A DNA stretch of 64,000 nt, taken from contig OX578276.1 of NCBI GenBank assembly GCA_951217055.1, positions 15,855,430 through 15,919,429 on the forward strand, read 5' to 3'. Shown one piece after another: positions 11,046 through 21,468 of the stretch. A program made the position numbers and the translations under genes. The DNA comes from Gerris lacustris (taxonomy: Eukaryota; Arthropoda; Insecta; Hemiptera; Gerridae). The notes beneath the pieces are model-generated. The model was not told the origin of the DNA and did no database searches. It worked only from the letters and a program-made list of their open reading frames with translations. Numbering within the stretch: the stretch's first letter is position 1; each line of letters opens with the position of its first letter.

Positions 11046-11189
11046 CTGCTAATTTACCAGGTACTAGAGGAGAGTTGATGGTTCTGTTGTGAAGAAGATT
11101 GTGAGGAGTTGACTTGGGCATGATGAAGCCTGCTTTCATATCCTTCACCGGTCTCTCTACTCTGCCTTCACTCATGTCTCCTACCATGT
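11046..11189 (-). CDS. bbx: internal exon of the bbx-like gene (144 nt), most 5' exon recognised
   Basis: The acceptor is tgttactgttgcag before ACATGG at 11189, and the donor is TTAGCAG|gtaaac with gt at 11045-11044. It starts with two bases of a codon and ends with one base, G. That G completes GAT with the AT of the next exon, so phases agree. The peptide contains GDMSEGRVERPVKDMKAGF, IMPKSTPHNLLHNR and SPLVPGKLA. A second in-frame GT donor lies 12 bp upstream (CCTG|gtaaat, exon end 11058) and would drop GKLA. The longer form gives better similarity to the BBX block. Upstream exons, including the HMG box, were not found; they are probably short or lie outside the window. Confidence 0.65.
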
Positions 11190-11451
11190 CTGCAACAGTA
11201 ACATACACAAATATTAACAACAAACAACTGATTTTAGTCCATATGTAATGGAGTTCTATGTGATATAAGTAGTCACTGCCCCATAGTGAATGTAGATAAC
11301 AAATTCCCCGCCTATGCTAAAGGGTATCTTCAGGGGTAACTGAAGATGCAACTGATATTTCATTTCTTTTCTAGTGGACTTAAAGATAAAGTCCGAAGCT
11401 TTAGACCTCTCACTGTGCAAACCCATATTAGTAGTCTCTCTCCACTATAGT

Positions 11452-11678
11452 AGGATTACAATTAGAATTTATTCTGACAGCGTGGGGAAAATCTAATCAA
11501 ATGGAAGGGGGAGGAGAGCCAATAAGAGCTCGAGAATTTGATATCAAAAGGTTGGGCCTACTAGCCAAACAAAAATGTCACTGGGAGAAGTGTGTCCAGG
11601 CTCAGTACATTCTTTTCCCCTCAGATAAGTTGCCCAACCTGAACTGACAGAATTAACTTTAATTGTAACCCTGCTATA
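11452..11678. mobile_element. MITE, diverged copy of 9963..10214
   Basis: Begins ggattacaattagaatttat and ends with the approximate inverse gaattaactttaattgtaac. It shares aggagagccaat, gggcctactagccaa and aaaaatgtcactg with the copy at 9963. Confidence 0.5.
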
Positions 11679-11693
11679 AGTAGGCAGATAGAC

Positions 11694-11729
11694 CCAAGGA
11701 TCTTATCAAATATTTGATAAGATCCTTGG
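11694..11729. repeat. perfect 36-bp palindrome without a loop
   Basis: CCAAGGATCTTATCAAAT is followed immediately by its exact reverse complement. The two sides also carry a direct atagaccca repeat. It would be a snap-back site or a dimer binding site, function unknown. Confidence 0.85.
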
Positions 11730-13378
11730 ATAGACCCACAGAAAGTGAATACCTTGTTGCTAAGGGGAAGCAACCTTAGTTGTTTAGTAGATAGAATGGC
11801 AAAGCCAAGTAAATGCAGGGCAGCTGCTGATAAGGTAAGAAAGGGTTTTATCCTCTTCCTCACACAACCTGCACACTGAGCCTTCAGCCAGACCAAGATG
11901 GTATAAATGTCGATTTAACCAACAGTGTCCAGTAAGAACCCCAATCAAAAGATGACAGACTTGCCCCTGATGATAGTAACTGAGTTCTTGTCAGTTCATG
12001 TTGTTATTATCATCAGAGCATCATATACATCTCTAATGATGCCTCTAGCATAAGAGGCTTAATGTTGGAATATACATCCACAGGCCACAGAGGTACAGCT
12101 ACCACTGGGAAGACCAAGAACTTTGACAAATAACTAGTGCAATACCAAAAACAAATTCAGTCTGAAAACCACTCAGACAAATTATTTTGTCAGTGTAGCT
12201 TAATCTGCTTGCAGCTTCCTCCCCAATGAAGATTTTTCTATTGCGTGAAAGTCCCTATTCTCCAGCATAATGTGTCATTACCTCCGAAACTTGATTTTTC
12301 CCTCATAAAGTGGCTTATATTGTTTCATAGGTATTGAAATGGAATCCCTATATAATATTTATTATTTATTCTTCAGTTAATCAATCCATTTATTTTTCTA
12401 TTTTTCTCTAACCACCTCTAACCAAAAACTTAAAAATGAATTTCTAATTGATTGTACATGGTACAGGTACCACTTGGGTAGACTCCTAGACTTGTGGAAA
12501 ATTGAAAGCTTAATTCGGGACTAGGTATCGTTATTGACGGAGGAAGTGTTTTTCAGTGTAGTTGGTAAGAGAGCTATACTGGAAATATAGAGGCCCGTGG
12601 TTCGAGTTTTGGCGCTGGAGTCTATTTTTCTCTGTCTATCTCTCGTTGTAAATAATAATTAAAATTTGATTTAAATTAAAATTTAAACTTTCCATAGTAT
12701 GAATACTACCAAAATCTTGAAAAATATAATAATAATATTTAATAATATTTATTTTACTTTCTTGTAAAGTACGTCTGTCCCACGATAGAGTACAGAGGAG
12801 GAAAATCTTTTATTTACGGGTTTTCGAGAAAAAATAATTCATTATAAAAACCCCTGCTAGTTATTAAACTATTAAAAATTCGAATGCATTCTTCATTTTT
12901 TGTAAAGGGTGTTTATATTTCTTAGAGAACATATTAAAAACAAAAAAAAAAATTACCAATAGTAAAGGACCACTATTTTTGACAGTATCGAAGAATATTA
13001 TTAAGAAATGTGGTTTACTATTGCACAAAATCCGTAGACATTATTATTATTTCTTTTTTTAAGCTTGCAAATCAAATAACAAACTAGCAAAAGAAAATGA
13101 GGAAGTTTTTTTTTAAAAAAAAAAATCTATTTTTTTTTCACCTAATTAGAAAGGAAACATCACAAAAACATCTACCATTTAAATAGAAAAAAAGACCATT
13201 CAAATGTATTACCATCCTACTTTTGTGTATATTTCGACTCTATTTATAAATTCTCTATAAGCATTTATAAATTAATGAAATCATTTAGTTTATTCTTCGT
13301 TTTCTCCCTTAAATTTTAAATTTCTTCTTATCTCTTTGTTAGTCTAAAAGGATGATAATTAAATACATTCATATTTTT
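11730..13378. other. presumed upstream intron or intergenic DNA, no gene recognised
   Basis: AT-rich. A minus frame at 11621..11896 is open for 91 codons but has no coding character I recognise. Apart from the tRNA-like segment at 12553..12625, I see only A/T homopolymers. Confidence 0.4.
12553..12625 (+). repeat. tRNA-like segment (degenerate, SINE head or tRNA pseudogene)
   Basis: gtgtagttggtaagag resembles a tRNA D-arm/A box. ctata-ctggaaa-tatag forms an anticodon stem-loop (anticodon would read GGA), and gtggttcgag matches a B box. The acceptor stem and T-stem do not pair, so it is not a functional tRNA. Confidence 0.45.
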
Positions 13379-13640
13379 TTAAATTATGAGCAATATTTCG
13401 CCCATAGCTGGGCATCTTAAGGCCTCATCAAAATTGGACTTGAATTCTGAACATGTAAGCCAAATTTCGTCAAAATCGGCCCAGTAGTTAAGTTTGCACA
13501 GACAATAGATAGATGACAACTTAAATTGTTTTAAAACCACTTTTTTGGACTCAGGGGACCTCAAAACGTGTAAGTAAATCAAAATCACTAAATCGAATTT
13601 TCGCGCCATCACAATACTTTCTCTTCATTATGAGAAAGTA
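13379..13640 (-). repeat. partial copy of the ACTTTCTCATAT/gtgatggcg repeat family
   Basis: The reverse complement matches the 5' third of the full copy at 25052: gtgatggcgcgaaaattcga, tacacgttttgaggtcccct and ccgattttgacgaaatttgg. It ends in ctttctcttcattatgagaa at 13618..13637. Confidence 0.65.
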
Positions 13641-13828
13641 AAAAGGAGGAAATTATAAACAATTTCATAATTTTGAGTATTTCATTTGTTAGTTGGTGTG
13701 GGTTTTTAAAGTAACATTAACTAATTATTACAATTGTATTACAATTTACTGTAAAAAGAATTACTCCATGACGGGGAATCGAACCCAACCTCATGCCTTT
13801 TGCAATTATATTTACTGTGATCATTATA

Positions 13829-15054
13829 GAGATGATTAGTAATGACGTCACAAGATGGAGTAAGCTGTCGATATGTATTCGATTCGGTTTGTTTAGGTTC
13901 CTTTACCTTATCACCTGTTATCAATCCCATGTAAAATGAATGGGAGAATTTTCTCAACTTTTTAAATAATTAATTATTAAATTATTATTAATTTATAAGA
14001 CTTTTCAACCTTTGAACGTTATTATACTAAGTCTATTTTAACAATATAAGATAAGAAAACATTAAAAATTGCCGTTCTAGTGGTTTAAAAAAGTATTATT
14101 GTGAGTGTGTTTTATTGTGTTGATACTTTCCGGGTCCGTTCTTATTTATTGTTTATTTTTTAAATCGTTTTTCTATTTTAGTTTGTATATTATGTCTTCC
14201 ACCTTCTCGAGCGTTATGAAAATTTCATCTATACTTCATTTTTTTCGGAGGACAAAGCTATTCTTCGTAAAAGTATGTCAGAGTACTTAAGTAATATTAA
14301 ATTAATGTATTGAATTTGTTTTTTAATCAAAATTTTAAACAATTATACATGCGAGACACTCATATCTTATATTATTATACTCGTTAATATAGATAACAAA
14401 AAATACACAAATAATAATAGTAATAACAGTCTGCTCATTGTCTCGTCATCAACGTCTTTTTCCTATGATGGTCAGTGATCTATTAATCTATTGTATAGTA
14501 TATAATTATGTTCCAGCATCGGTTAAATATAATGCACATTGTAAGTAACCAGGAACAAACTATTATTAGCAAATAATCTTTTATTACCTAGCAGATTAAG
14601 TATCACTATCTTTCTACAAGTCCTGTACCCTGAGTATACTTCATTGAGTTTCAAAACTTGAGAAAAATTTATTTTCGGACACACAATATGAACACGAACA
14701 CACCCTGTGAATTTTTATGGCAACAGGAAATACAAAAATCAAGTATAAAGATTAATAACTCAAATAGCTTTTTCGATGTTATGACCCTTCACACAAATAC
14801 TCATTTTAAATAACTGAAACGAAAGTTTTTAATGTTTTCTTTGTTAAACTCGTTAAAAAAGACTTGGTACAACAATGTTCAAAGGGTGAAAACTCTTATA
14901 AATCAATAATAATTTAATAATTAATTATTTAAAAAGTTGAGAAAATTCTCCCATTCATTTTACATGGGTTTGATAAGAGGTGATAAGAGAAAGGAACATA
15001 ACAAACACTGAGTTAAATTTTCGAAAGCTGTTGTGACGTCACACTAATCATCTG
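13829..15054 (-). mobile_element. long-TIR DNA element, copy 2 (opposite orientation to 4130..5351)
   Basis: 1226 bp, with ends gagatgattagtaatgacgt and its inverse at 15035..15054. The interior is nearly the reverse complement of copy 1, including the block ccaccttctcgagcgttatg and the inverse of the gactaccagcctagg-type segment. Copies are roughly 90% alike by eye. No transposase is encoded. Confidence 0.75.
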
Positions 15055-15059
15055 TATTA

Positions 15060-15410
15060 TCTTGAAGCTCGAAAAAACTACTTATATGGTTAAATTTGTA
15101 GTTTTACATGGGCTACATTTTAGATTTTTTAATCGAAAACATCGTCGAAATTGTTTTCGATATTTTTTTCACGTTTTTAAGGCTGTTTTGGTGTAGCACC
15201 CCCAAAGTTAGAGCTAAAAACAATTTTCGATTTTGCATCGGAGTATGATTTTTCTAATGTATGGTAAATTTCATCCAAGTCAGCCCAGTAGTTTTTATGC
15301 TCAATCCATCTGCGTAGATAACAACCTGCAAATCTCAAAAGAGCTAAATTATTGAGTAGATTGTTTAAAAATAAATCAAGCAGACCCATTCCGACCACTT
15401 TATTACCATT
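15060..15410 (-). repeat. diverged partial copy of the ACTTTCTCATAT repeat family
   Basis: It holds the same order of blocks in reverse: aatcgaaaacatcgtcgaaa, cacccccaaagttagagct, catcggagtatgatttttct and cccagtagtt. Confidence 0.45.
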
Positions 15411-16072
15411 TTACATATTATATATACTTTTTTAAAATTGCGAATTAAAATGTATAAAAGTAATGCCTTATGCTCTTTGAGTTTTATTTACTAGAAGTAT
15501 GTAAAAATCTGGCTAGAAACAACTAAATTAGTTTTTCAGATGGCATTGACATTTAAAAGTTATCTTCAAGGTGGAGTTTTACTTTAGTCGGATAACTTGT
15601 TTTCCGTATTATTTTGGTTTGTTTAGTAGATATTATTATTTTTATTGCATTCAGCAATTTTAAAGATATTCTGCTTGCCTCATCATTGTAAGAAAATATT
15701 CTTTCAATTATGAGGCTAAAAATAATAATTTGATTATGTTTAATAAGATTTGTAGATCTATATTTATTTATTTTTATTTAGGCGCCGAACAACATGGTTA
15801 CAGGCACCTATGCAAAATTTCGAACTTAGCCGACCATATATTCTTAAAAGGCACCAAAAGATTTACTTATACACAAAATTCTAGCTTGATGTTAGTCAGA
15901 CACTTTTTCCTTCTTGTTTGGTGGTTTACTTCTTGTTGTTATGTCTTGGTTAGAAAAGCTAATTGCTAAATAAAGAGCTTTTAATCCTCCAAGAAGGAAT
16001 AACAATTTTTTTTAAAAAAAAAAATCACTCTAATCGGAATATTTTAGACAAGTAATGGCAATATTTATATTG
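15411..16072. other. AT-rich DNA with a fragment of a dispersed repeat
   Basis: About 15780..15905 is the reverse complement of part of the repeat at 18440 and 40628 (cttagccgacc, ccaaaagatttact, aattctagcttgatgttag). The 79-codon frame at 15730 is a product of that repeat. Nothing else seen. Confidence 0.5.
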
Positions 16073-16622
16073 TAATAGTACATTACGGGTCGAGTACGGA
16101 AAGTAGCATTTTGCATGCGAGTGTGGAGTTCGCACTCGAGCGATAGCGAGGGTCGTAAAACCACACGAGCAATGCAAAATGCCGTTTTCGCACGAGTTGC
16201 GTACATGATATGATTGTTAGATTTTAATAACAAATACAGAAAAAAATAATAAACTACCTGTATGTAAGTTCGTATTTCTCTTTTGATAAAGATGACATTA
16301 ATTCATTAGTTGTATTTTAATTTTAATTATTTCGGAAGGCATATTATTCTCCTCATATTCGTCATAATCACTTAAATCACGCATTGATTTTCACAAAAAA
16401 ACTCGATATAAATCGATACTTTTATTAAACAAACATCAAATTAGTTTTGTTAAATGTAAACAAACTCGCTAATCGTGCGTAAAGTTGAAGAATTCTTCTT
16501 CTTTACCGCCCTAGGGCAGTAAAGAAGAGGAATTCTTCAAAATTATGAGACGCGCATGCGCAATGAATACAAGTACGTAAAGAATCACTTTCTACCCATC
16601 TAAACAGAGATACAATGTTTCT
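16073..16622 (-). mobile_element. hairpin-ended repeat, copy 1 (possible Crypton-like remnant)
   Basis: Shares its whole length with 40034..40588 and, inverted, 46343..46892. One end (tacattacgggtcgagtacg) forms a ~125-bp imperfect hairpin. Near the other end is a 25-bp-arm hairpin centred on gccctagggc (about 16488..16538). On the minus strand, between these, lies a degraded frame starting Met-Arg-Asp-Leu-Ser-Asp-Tyr-Asp-Glu. Confidence 0.6.
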
Positions 16623-17027
16623 ATTTTCGTAACAATCGTAGATAAAAGAAATTTGTATTGAAGGTAAGTGAATCGATTACAAGTGGTGATATTCTCCATA
16701 CTACTTCTCCACTTTTTAACCGATTTCATTTAAAAAATATCACTTCTTTAGATTTAAAATCATGTGGTGATAAACAAACAATCTTCTTCCTCGAAAGACA
16801 AATGTATGTTTACAAAAGAAATCTTTATCTAAAAAAAATGTATCAGCCCCTGATCATCGCCTGCTTTTAAAAAAGAAGCTGTCACAAAAACAATTGATTT
16901 TCTTATAATCTCAATCTCAGGATGATATCCTAATACAGGACGGGAGGATATCGGTACCATTCCAACTCCGCACTTGATTTCATCATTAGTGTCATTTGGT
17001 CATTAGTTGATGATAAACATGTCTTAC
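16623..17027. other. non-coding stretch
   Basis: Contains a plus-strand gtattgaag|gtaagtg donor-like site at 16660 with no convincing exon around it. Nothing else recognised. Confidence 0.3.
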
Positions 17028-17163
17028 CTCCCTGGGGATTTCAATCATCACCACCCCAGCCATCATCTGCCTTCCTTCATCTGATACAAGCGCCTGTTTT
17101 CGTAATCTGCTTAATCGGAATTGGAGAGCATTCCTGTCGAAACCTATCTTTTGTGACATAATC
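17028..17163 (-). CDS. candidate host exon, unidentified
   Basis: On the minus strand, a good acceptor (tttgaactttcccgttcag) precedes 17163 and a strong donor follows (AGGGAG|gtaagac, gt at 17027-17026). One frame stays open across the 136 nt and begins near an ATG at 17159. It reads MSQKIGFDRNALQF, RLSRLRKQALVSDEGRQ and ends VVMIEIPRE. It would leave phase 0, whereas exon 11046..11189 needs one base from upstream. So if it belongs to the bbx-like gene, at least one further exon must lie between them. It could instead be a first coding exon of another gene or a pseudo-exon. No domain recognised. Confidence 0.35.
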
Positions 17164-17318
17164 CTGAACGGGAAAGTTCAAAGATTCAAATTCAAGACTT
17201 TTAATAAATATATAAGTGTATTAAGTAGCGTAAGTATGATGCTCGTTAGATACAAAGGTAAGTTTTTAGGATATGGCTCAATTAAAATAAGTTTGAGGGT
17301 CGGATCGTTTTTCAAGTA

Positions 17319-17537
17319 TTGATTATTCTTCCTCAGTTGAAAGCTTATTGGTACAAAGAGGGTAAAAGAAGATTCGAGGTTACACAGGGTAGAGGATTAG
17401 GATGCTACTCGTTAGAAGCCAGTGTAAAGGTACGACTTATTGGCTCGGAAGCATTATTACCTAGACCTAGGGGACCACAAAGCAAGTATGATGTACGGGG
17501 CTTTTATTTTTCATCTCTCTTCAACTTTACATACTAA
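17319..17537 (+). other. open segment with exon-like features, unidentified
   Basis: The frame is open for 72 codons with an acceptor-like ttattcttcctcag before TTGAAAGC (17336) and a weaker donor-like AAAG|gtacga at 17432. The text LKAYWYKEGKRRFEVTQGRG is more protein-like than its surroundings. An upstream segment (about 17240..17285) shares gctcgttaga...aaaggta..ggctc spacing with 17402..17448, suggesting a local duplication. Confidence 0.25.
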
Positions 17538-18439
17538 GCAAAAGATAGTATGAATCATATGTTAGTATAAACAATATGATAATCATTTTTCCCGATCATG
17601 TATATTATCATCACATCATTATATTATCATTAAAGGACGAAGAGAATGACGATGTTAAACATTTTATGCTCTGTACCTTTATTTAATGTTTTATAAGATT
17701 TTTAGATCTATATTTAAATAAATATAATATATTTTTGTCGGGCAACACTAGCTTTTAATTATTATAATTTCTAAGTTTGTTATTTGGATTCTTTTTTGTA
17801 AAAGATTTGTACTGTGAAGATAAATATAAAAATCTAATAAATAATTAGTTCGTATTCTAGCTACATAGCTTTCTAGCGTTCAGATAAACCGATAATAGAA
17901 TTATTACTGTTCTTTGATAGATAAAAAAAACTGTAAAATTAAGGTCCATATTCGTGCATCCTTATCAGTGTAAATCCAGTTAGAAAAATAAGTCATATTA
18001 TTTGCTCTGTTCTAGCAATTCTATTTAGCTTATCTTATGCACAAACCGTTATCTCTTATCTCTAAATTTATATTATATCTAAGTAATTTCTTCGGTTTTT
18101 ATTATTATTATCATGCACATAAATTTTGTACCATTTGACGTTTTGTTAATAACGTTTCTTTATTATTGTGAATAGCTGATAGGTGTGACTATTATTTTTT
18201 TATTGTGATATTGTCTCGAAGCAAAGAATAATTAAACAAGGTTCTTTTATACTCATTTGATTGTGAAAAAATTGTGGGCAACCACTTTCTTTCTTGTGTA
18301 TTGGTTTAAAACCCTAGGACCCAACAGTTTGTACAATATACAAAGTGTTTTTTTATTATATAATAATATAAAAACCTTTTGTCAAAATGTTGTATAATAA
18401 ATTAATTAATTTAACATCACAATATACGTGATAAAAATT
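17538..18439. other. AT-rich stretch, nothing recognised
   Basis: Long A/T tracts and no open frames of note. Short similarity (gatttttagatctatattta, about 17697) to sequence near 15750. Confidence 0.4.
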
Positions 18440-18640
18440 TTAGTCCAGAAGATAGCGTGCAAAAAAATGTCTGATTAACATCAAGCTAGAATTTTGTGTA
18501 TACGTAAATCTTTTGGTGTCTTTTAAGAATAAGTGGTCGGCTAAGTTCGTCTGCGGGACATAACTTGGCAATAGGTATTTAAAAAAAAACCATACGGGGG
18601 AGAGCGGCCATGCGTCCCGCCCGTTATGGTGGTAATGAGC
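18440..18640 (+). repeat. dispersed repeat, copy related to 40628..40830
   Basis: Shares agatagcgtgc, atcaagctagaattttgtgt, taagttcgtctgcgggacat and cttggcaata in the same order with 40628..40830. A reverse-complement fragment lies at 15780..15905. Confidence 0.65.
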
Positions 18641-18692
18641 TTTTCATGATCCTATGAACTTAGTTGTCAGAAGACCAAAAATCAAGTTGATG

Positions 18693-19192
18693 AAAGGCCG
18701 ATTTACACGTATTAGGTTGTTAAGTGATTAACTAAATTTCAAGTGACTTAATGCATGTAAACAGTGAATTTAGTAATTATTTGCAAGTTAAAATTTAGCG
18801 TGCAACTAAACAAGTAGAATAGAAATTTTTCTGTTTAGTAGGTGGGCGTGGCTAATCACTGGGCATGCGCAATTTAGTTAAATGCACAAGTTTGGCGGAA
18901 CCTCGCTTATAGATTTGCAGATCTTTGTTTATATATTATTTAAAAAAGTTTTATTCGACAAAACTTATATATTATTTACAAATAAATACTTTATTTCGTC
19001 CAAAATCTCATTTAAAATCATTTTTAAGACAGTATTTATGACTTGAACACGTTGTTCGGCGTCTATTATTATTAGTCAACTAAACAGCTTAACTAAATAT
19101 TAAATGTGAATACGTGTAAACGCTTTCTAAAAATTAAGTCACTTAAAATTTAGTAAATCACTTAACAACTTAATACGTGTAAATCGGCCTTT
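18693..19192. mobile_element. MITE, 500 bp, ~55-bp TIRs
   Basis: Left aaaggccgatttacacgtat, continuing ta(g)gttgttaagtgatt, is matched by the inverse ending aaatcggccttt at 19192. The interior keeps ccccacgcc-type GC islands, and no transposase is visible. No clear target duplication. Confidence 0.72.
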
Positions 19193-19600
19193 AATAGTTC
19201 ATCACTTAATAGTTCAGTAAGTCAAATATTACTCCTAATATAAGAGGCCACCTATGCGCACATGCGCACAAATATACATTTATTTACACTTATATCTTCA
19301 AAAGTGCTTATCTGATTTTTATGAAAAGTAGGCCGCAGGTAGCCCCAGATTAATTTCAACTGTCTGAGCTCTTTAAATTTTGCTACATTGATACTTTAAT
19401 TTATGTAAATAATCAAAACAATTTTCACTGATTTGAAAAAACGGGGGGGAAAAGTTAAATAAAATTGACAAAAGTAGTTTGTAAAAGCATAAAATCATCG
19501 AAGTATACGAAATATAACGCGAAGAAACTCTGTGCTAAACTAACTGCCAGACTATTTGTATGGGTGTTCGTAAAAAATGTTGATCGTTCCCTGATGTCTA

Positions 19601-20413
19601 AAGGTGGGTTCACAGCTAGCGGATACTTATTTGCGGAGGGCTATATAGATAACAATATATTCTTCGGAGAACCGCCGAGACAGAGGACGGAGTCGTTGTT
19701 TCCCTCCCCTCGAGTTTCGGCCGGTCAGGTTAACAAAGCCAATTATAACATCGTTTTTTCAACTTGAATTTAGTTCTCTTGCTTAAAAAAACTTATATAA
19801 TAAGATTATAGATTAGGACTTTTATTATTATATATATAAGAAATAGGTATATAATCAAAATAATGAAAGAACAGATACAATAAACACAGATATAAAAATA
19901 ACACGGACATAATACACAAATGAAGATAAAACACTGATAAAAAACAAACACAAATGCAATACAGATTATAATAAAAATAATGTAGGAACAAATTCAGATA
20001 CACAATATAATATAATAAACAATTTTGATATAAAAACAAAAAGGAAATAAGAAGAGAACAAAGTGAAGGTTTCCTGCAGGTTTTAAAGCGGCACCGCAAA
20101 AAAGATTGTTTGGAACCAGTGGCGTAAGCTAGACCATTGGCCCCCCCGCAAGAAATTTTTGGGGGCCCCTCGCCAAAGAAATTCGATGAGCAAAAAAAAA
20201 AAAACTCTTGCGTTCAGGATTGGCCCCCCCCCCCGGCGTTGGTACAAGGATAGTAATTCCAGTTATTTCTGGATTTGGGGGCCCCCCCGCAATGCGGGCC
20301 CATAGTTACCCCACTGTTTGGAACCAACTTTCTGCGACACCGCAAAACAGTTGCTATAGGTGAATCCCTCCGGGCCTCCGTAAATACGGATCCGCTAGCT
20401 ATGAACCCACCTT
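19601..20413. mobile_element. TIR element, 813 bp, host of a nested MITE
   Basis: aaggtgggttcacagctagc at 19601 is answered by its near inverse gctagctatgaacccacctt ending at 20413, then by gcggagg and cctccg further in. A fragment of the same end, inverted, lies at about 24790..24875. It contains the nested element 20117..20316, so its pre-insertion size was about 605 bp. Confidence 0.68.
20117..20316. mobile_element. hAT-type MITE, 200 bp, perfect 8-bp target duplication
   Basis: It starts CAGTGGCGTAAGC and ends ttaccccactg. It is flanked on both sides by tttggaac (20109..20116 and 20317..20324), a perfect 8-bp duplication typical of hAT elements. The body has long C and G runs (ggcccccccgc, gggggcccc). 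It is inserted into the 19601..20413 element. Confidence 0.85.
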
Positions 20414-20639
20414 AAAACGGAATTATAACTGGGAAATTTTTAATTCGGAGACATTAAAAATGTTCTTCACCAAAATGATTACAATGCTAGCGTTATTGCC
20501 TTCGATAGCAAAAAAACTCGGAAGCAAAGAAAATGCCAAAATATAATTTTAAATAAATGAATAATTTTTATATATATTGTATACAAATAGATTTATTTTT
20601 ATTAGACAATTAGACATGACTCATTTATTTGTTTATTTT

Positions 20640-21400
20640 GGTTCGTAGCTTGTCGAAGGTAACCGAAGCTATGCGATCGTTCAGAAGAACGAAAAATTAA
20701 CAGCATAATTACTGTTAGTAAATAGATAAAAATAAACACTTTATTTTTTTTGCTTCGTCGGCGAGATTTAAATTATTCTTACGTCATCAAATATTTTAAA
20801 GCGGTATTTCTTATAGATTCAATAAAGACATTTTACTTCCTTATTTGGTATGGACTATAACATACAACTGTACAGAGAGGAGAAGGGAGTCAAATACAAT
20901 ATTTTAGAAACAATGTTTGCTTCTGACCTTCCTGAGGGCAAGAGTCTCATCTGACCGTTCTGAAGAACGAACATTTATTATGTCTCCGACAGCAGGGAAA
21001 CTTTTTAGTTCTGGGTCAGTCTGTCGGTCATTTTTTGCAAACCAATATATTTAAAAATTTAAATTAAAAACTAAAAACTACTCAATCAATTTTAATGAAA
21101 TTTAAATGGTAGGTCATAATTAGCCCATTGTCCCACATAAGTTTCAAACTTCTGCGTCAATTTGTTCTTTTTTTTCCACATGCCCACTATCATACATTCA
21201 TTTACACCTATACCTTTAAAAGTACTTATCTGATTTTTAAGAAATTTGGTTTGTTGTTGTTGTAGCCCGAAAGTCCAGATAGCCCCAAATTAATTGCAAC
21301 CACCTCCGCACATTAAATACAAAATTAATTGTAGGAGGTTAGAGCAAAAAAAAAAAAAATTCTGGAGGTGGTTAAAGAAAAAAATACTACATGATGATGC
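20640..21400 (+). repeat. gcttaccgaaggtaacggaagc repeat family, diverged copy
   Basis: Contains gcttgtcgaaggtaaccgaa, cgatcgttcagaagaacg, then tcagtctgtcggtc, aatttaaatggtaggtcata and tgcgtcaatttg. The same series, in either orientation, appears near 28520, 30095, 32550, 33120, 44165 and 62040. No coding capacity seen. Confidence 0.55.
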
Positions 21401-21468
21401 TAAGTGAACGTTAGTCATCTGGAATCGAACCCTGAACCTCCCGCTTCCAAAGCCATAAGGATAGCCAT
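21401..21468 (-). repeat. tRNA-like B-box segment
   Basis: The reverse complement reads ggctatccttatggctttgg then gggttcgattcc, as in the 3' half of a tRNA. It abuts the repeat at 21469. It is not a full cloverleaf. Confidence 0.4.

Noticed and set aside
11621..11896. 91-codon minus frame, considered as an upstream bbx exon
   Set aside because: It spans the 36-bp perfect palindrome and a MITE end, has no suitable splice sites and does not fit the required phase.
12553..12625. Functional tRNA-Ser(GGA)
   Set aside because: D-arm, anticodon arm and B box are recognisable, but the acceptor and T stems do not pair and no long variable arm is present.
4890..14290. A 61-residue frame nearly identical at 4890..5075 (minus) and 14105..14290 (plus)
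   Set aside because: It lies in the two copies of the same long-TIR element. Conservation reflects recent DNA identity, and the peptide is F/S/L-rich with no domain.
18240..18300. Possible bacterial or viral insertion anywhere in the window
   Set aside because: I found no prokaryotic-style gene cluster, viral polymerase or capsid-like frame. All long frames are LINE-derived or from tandem repeats.
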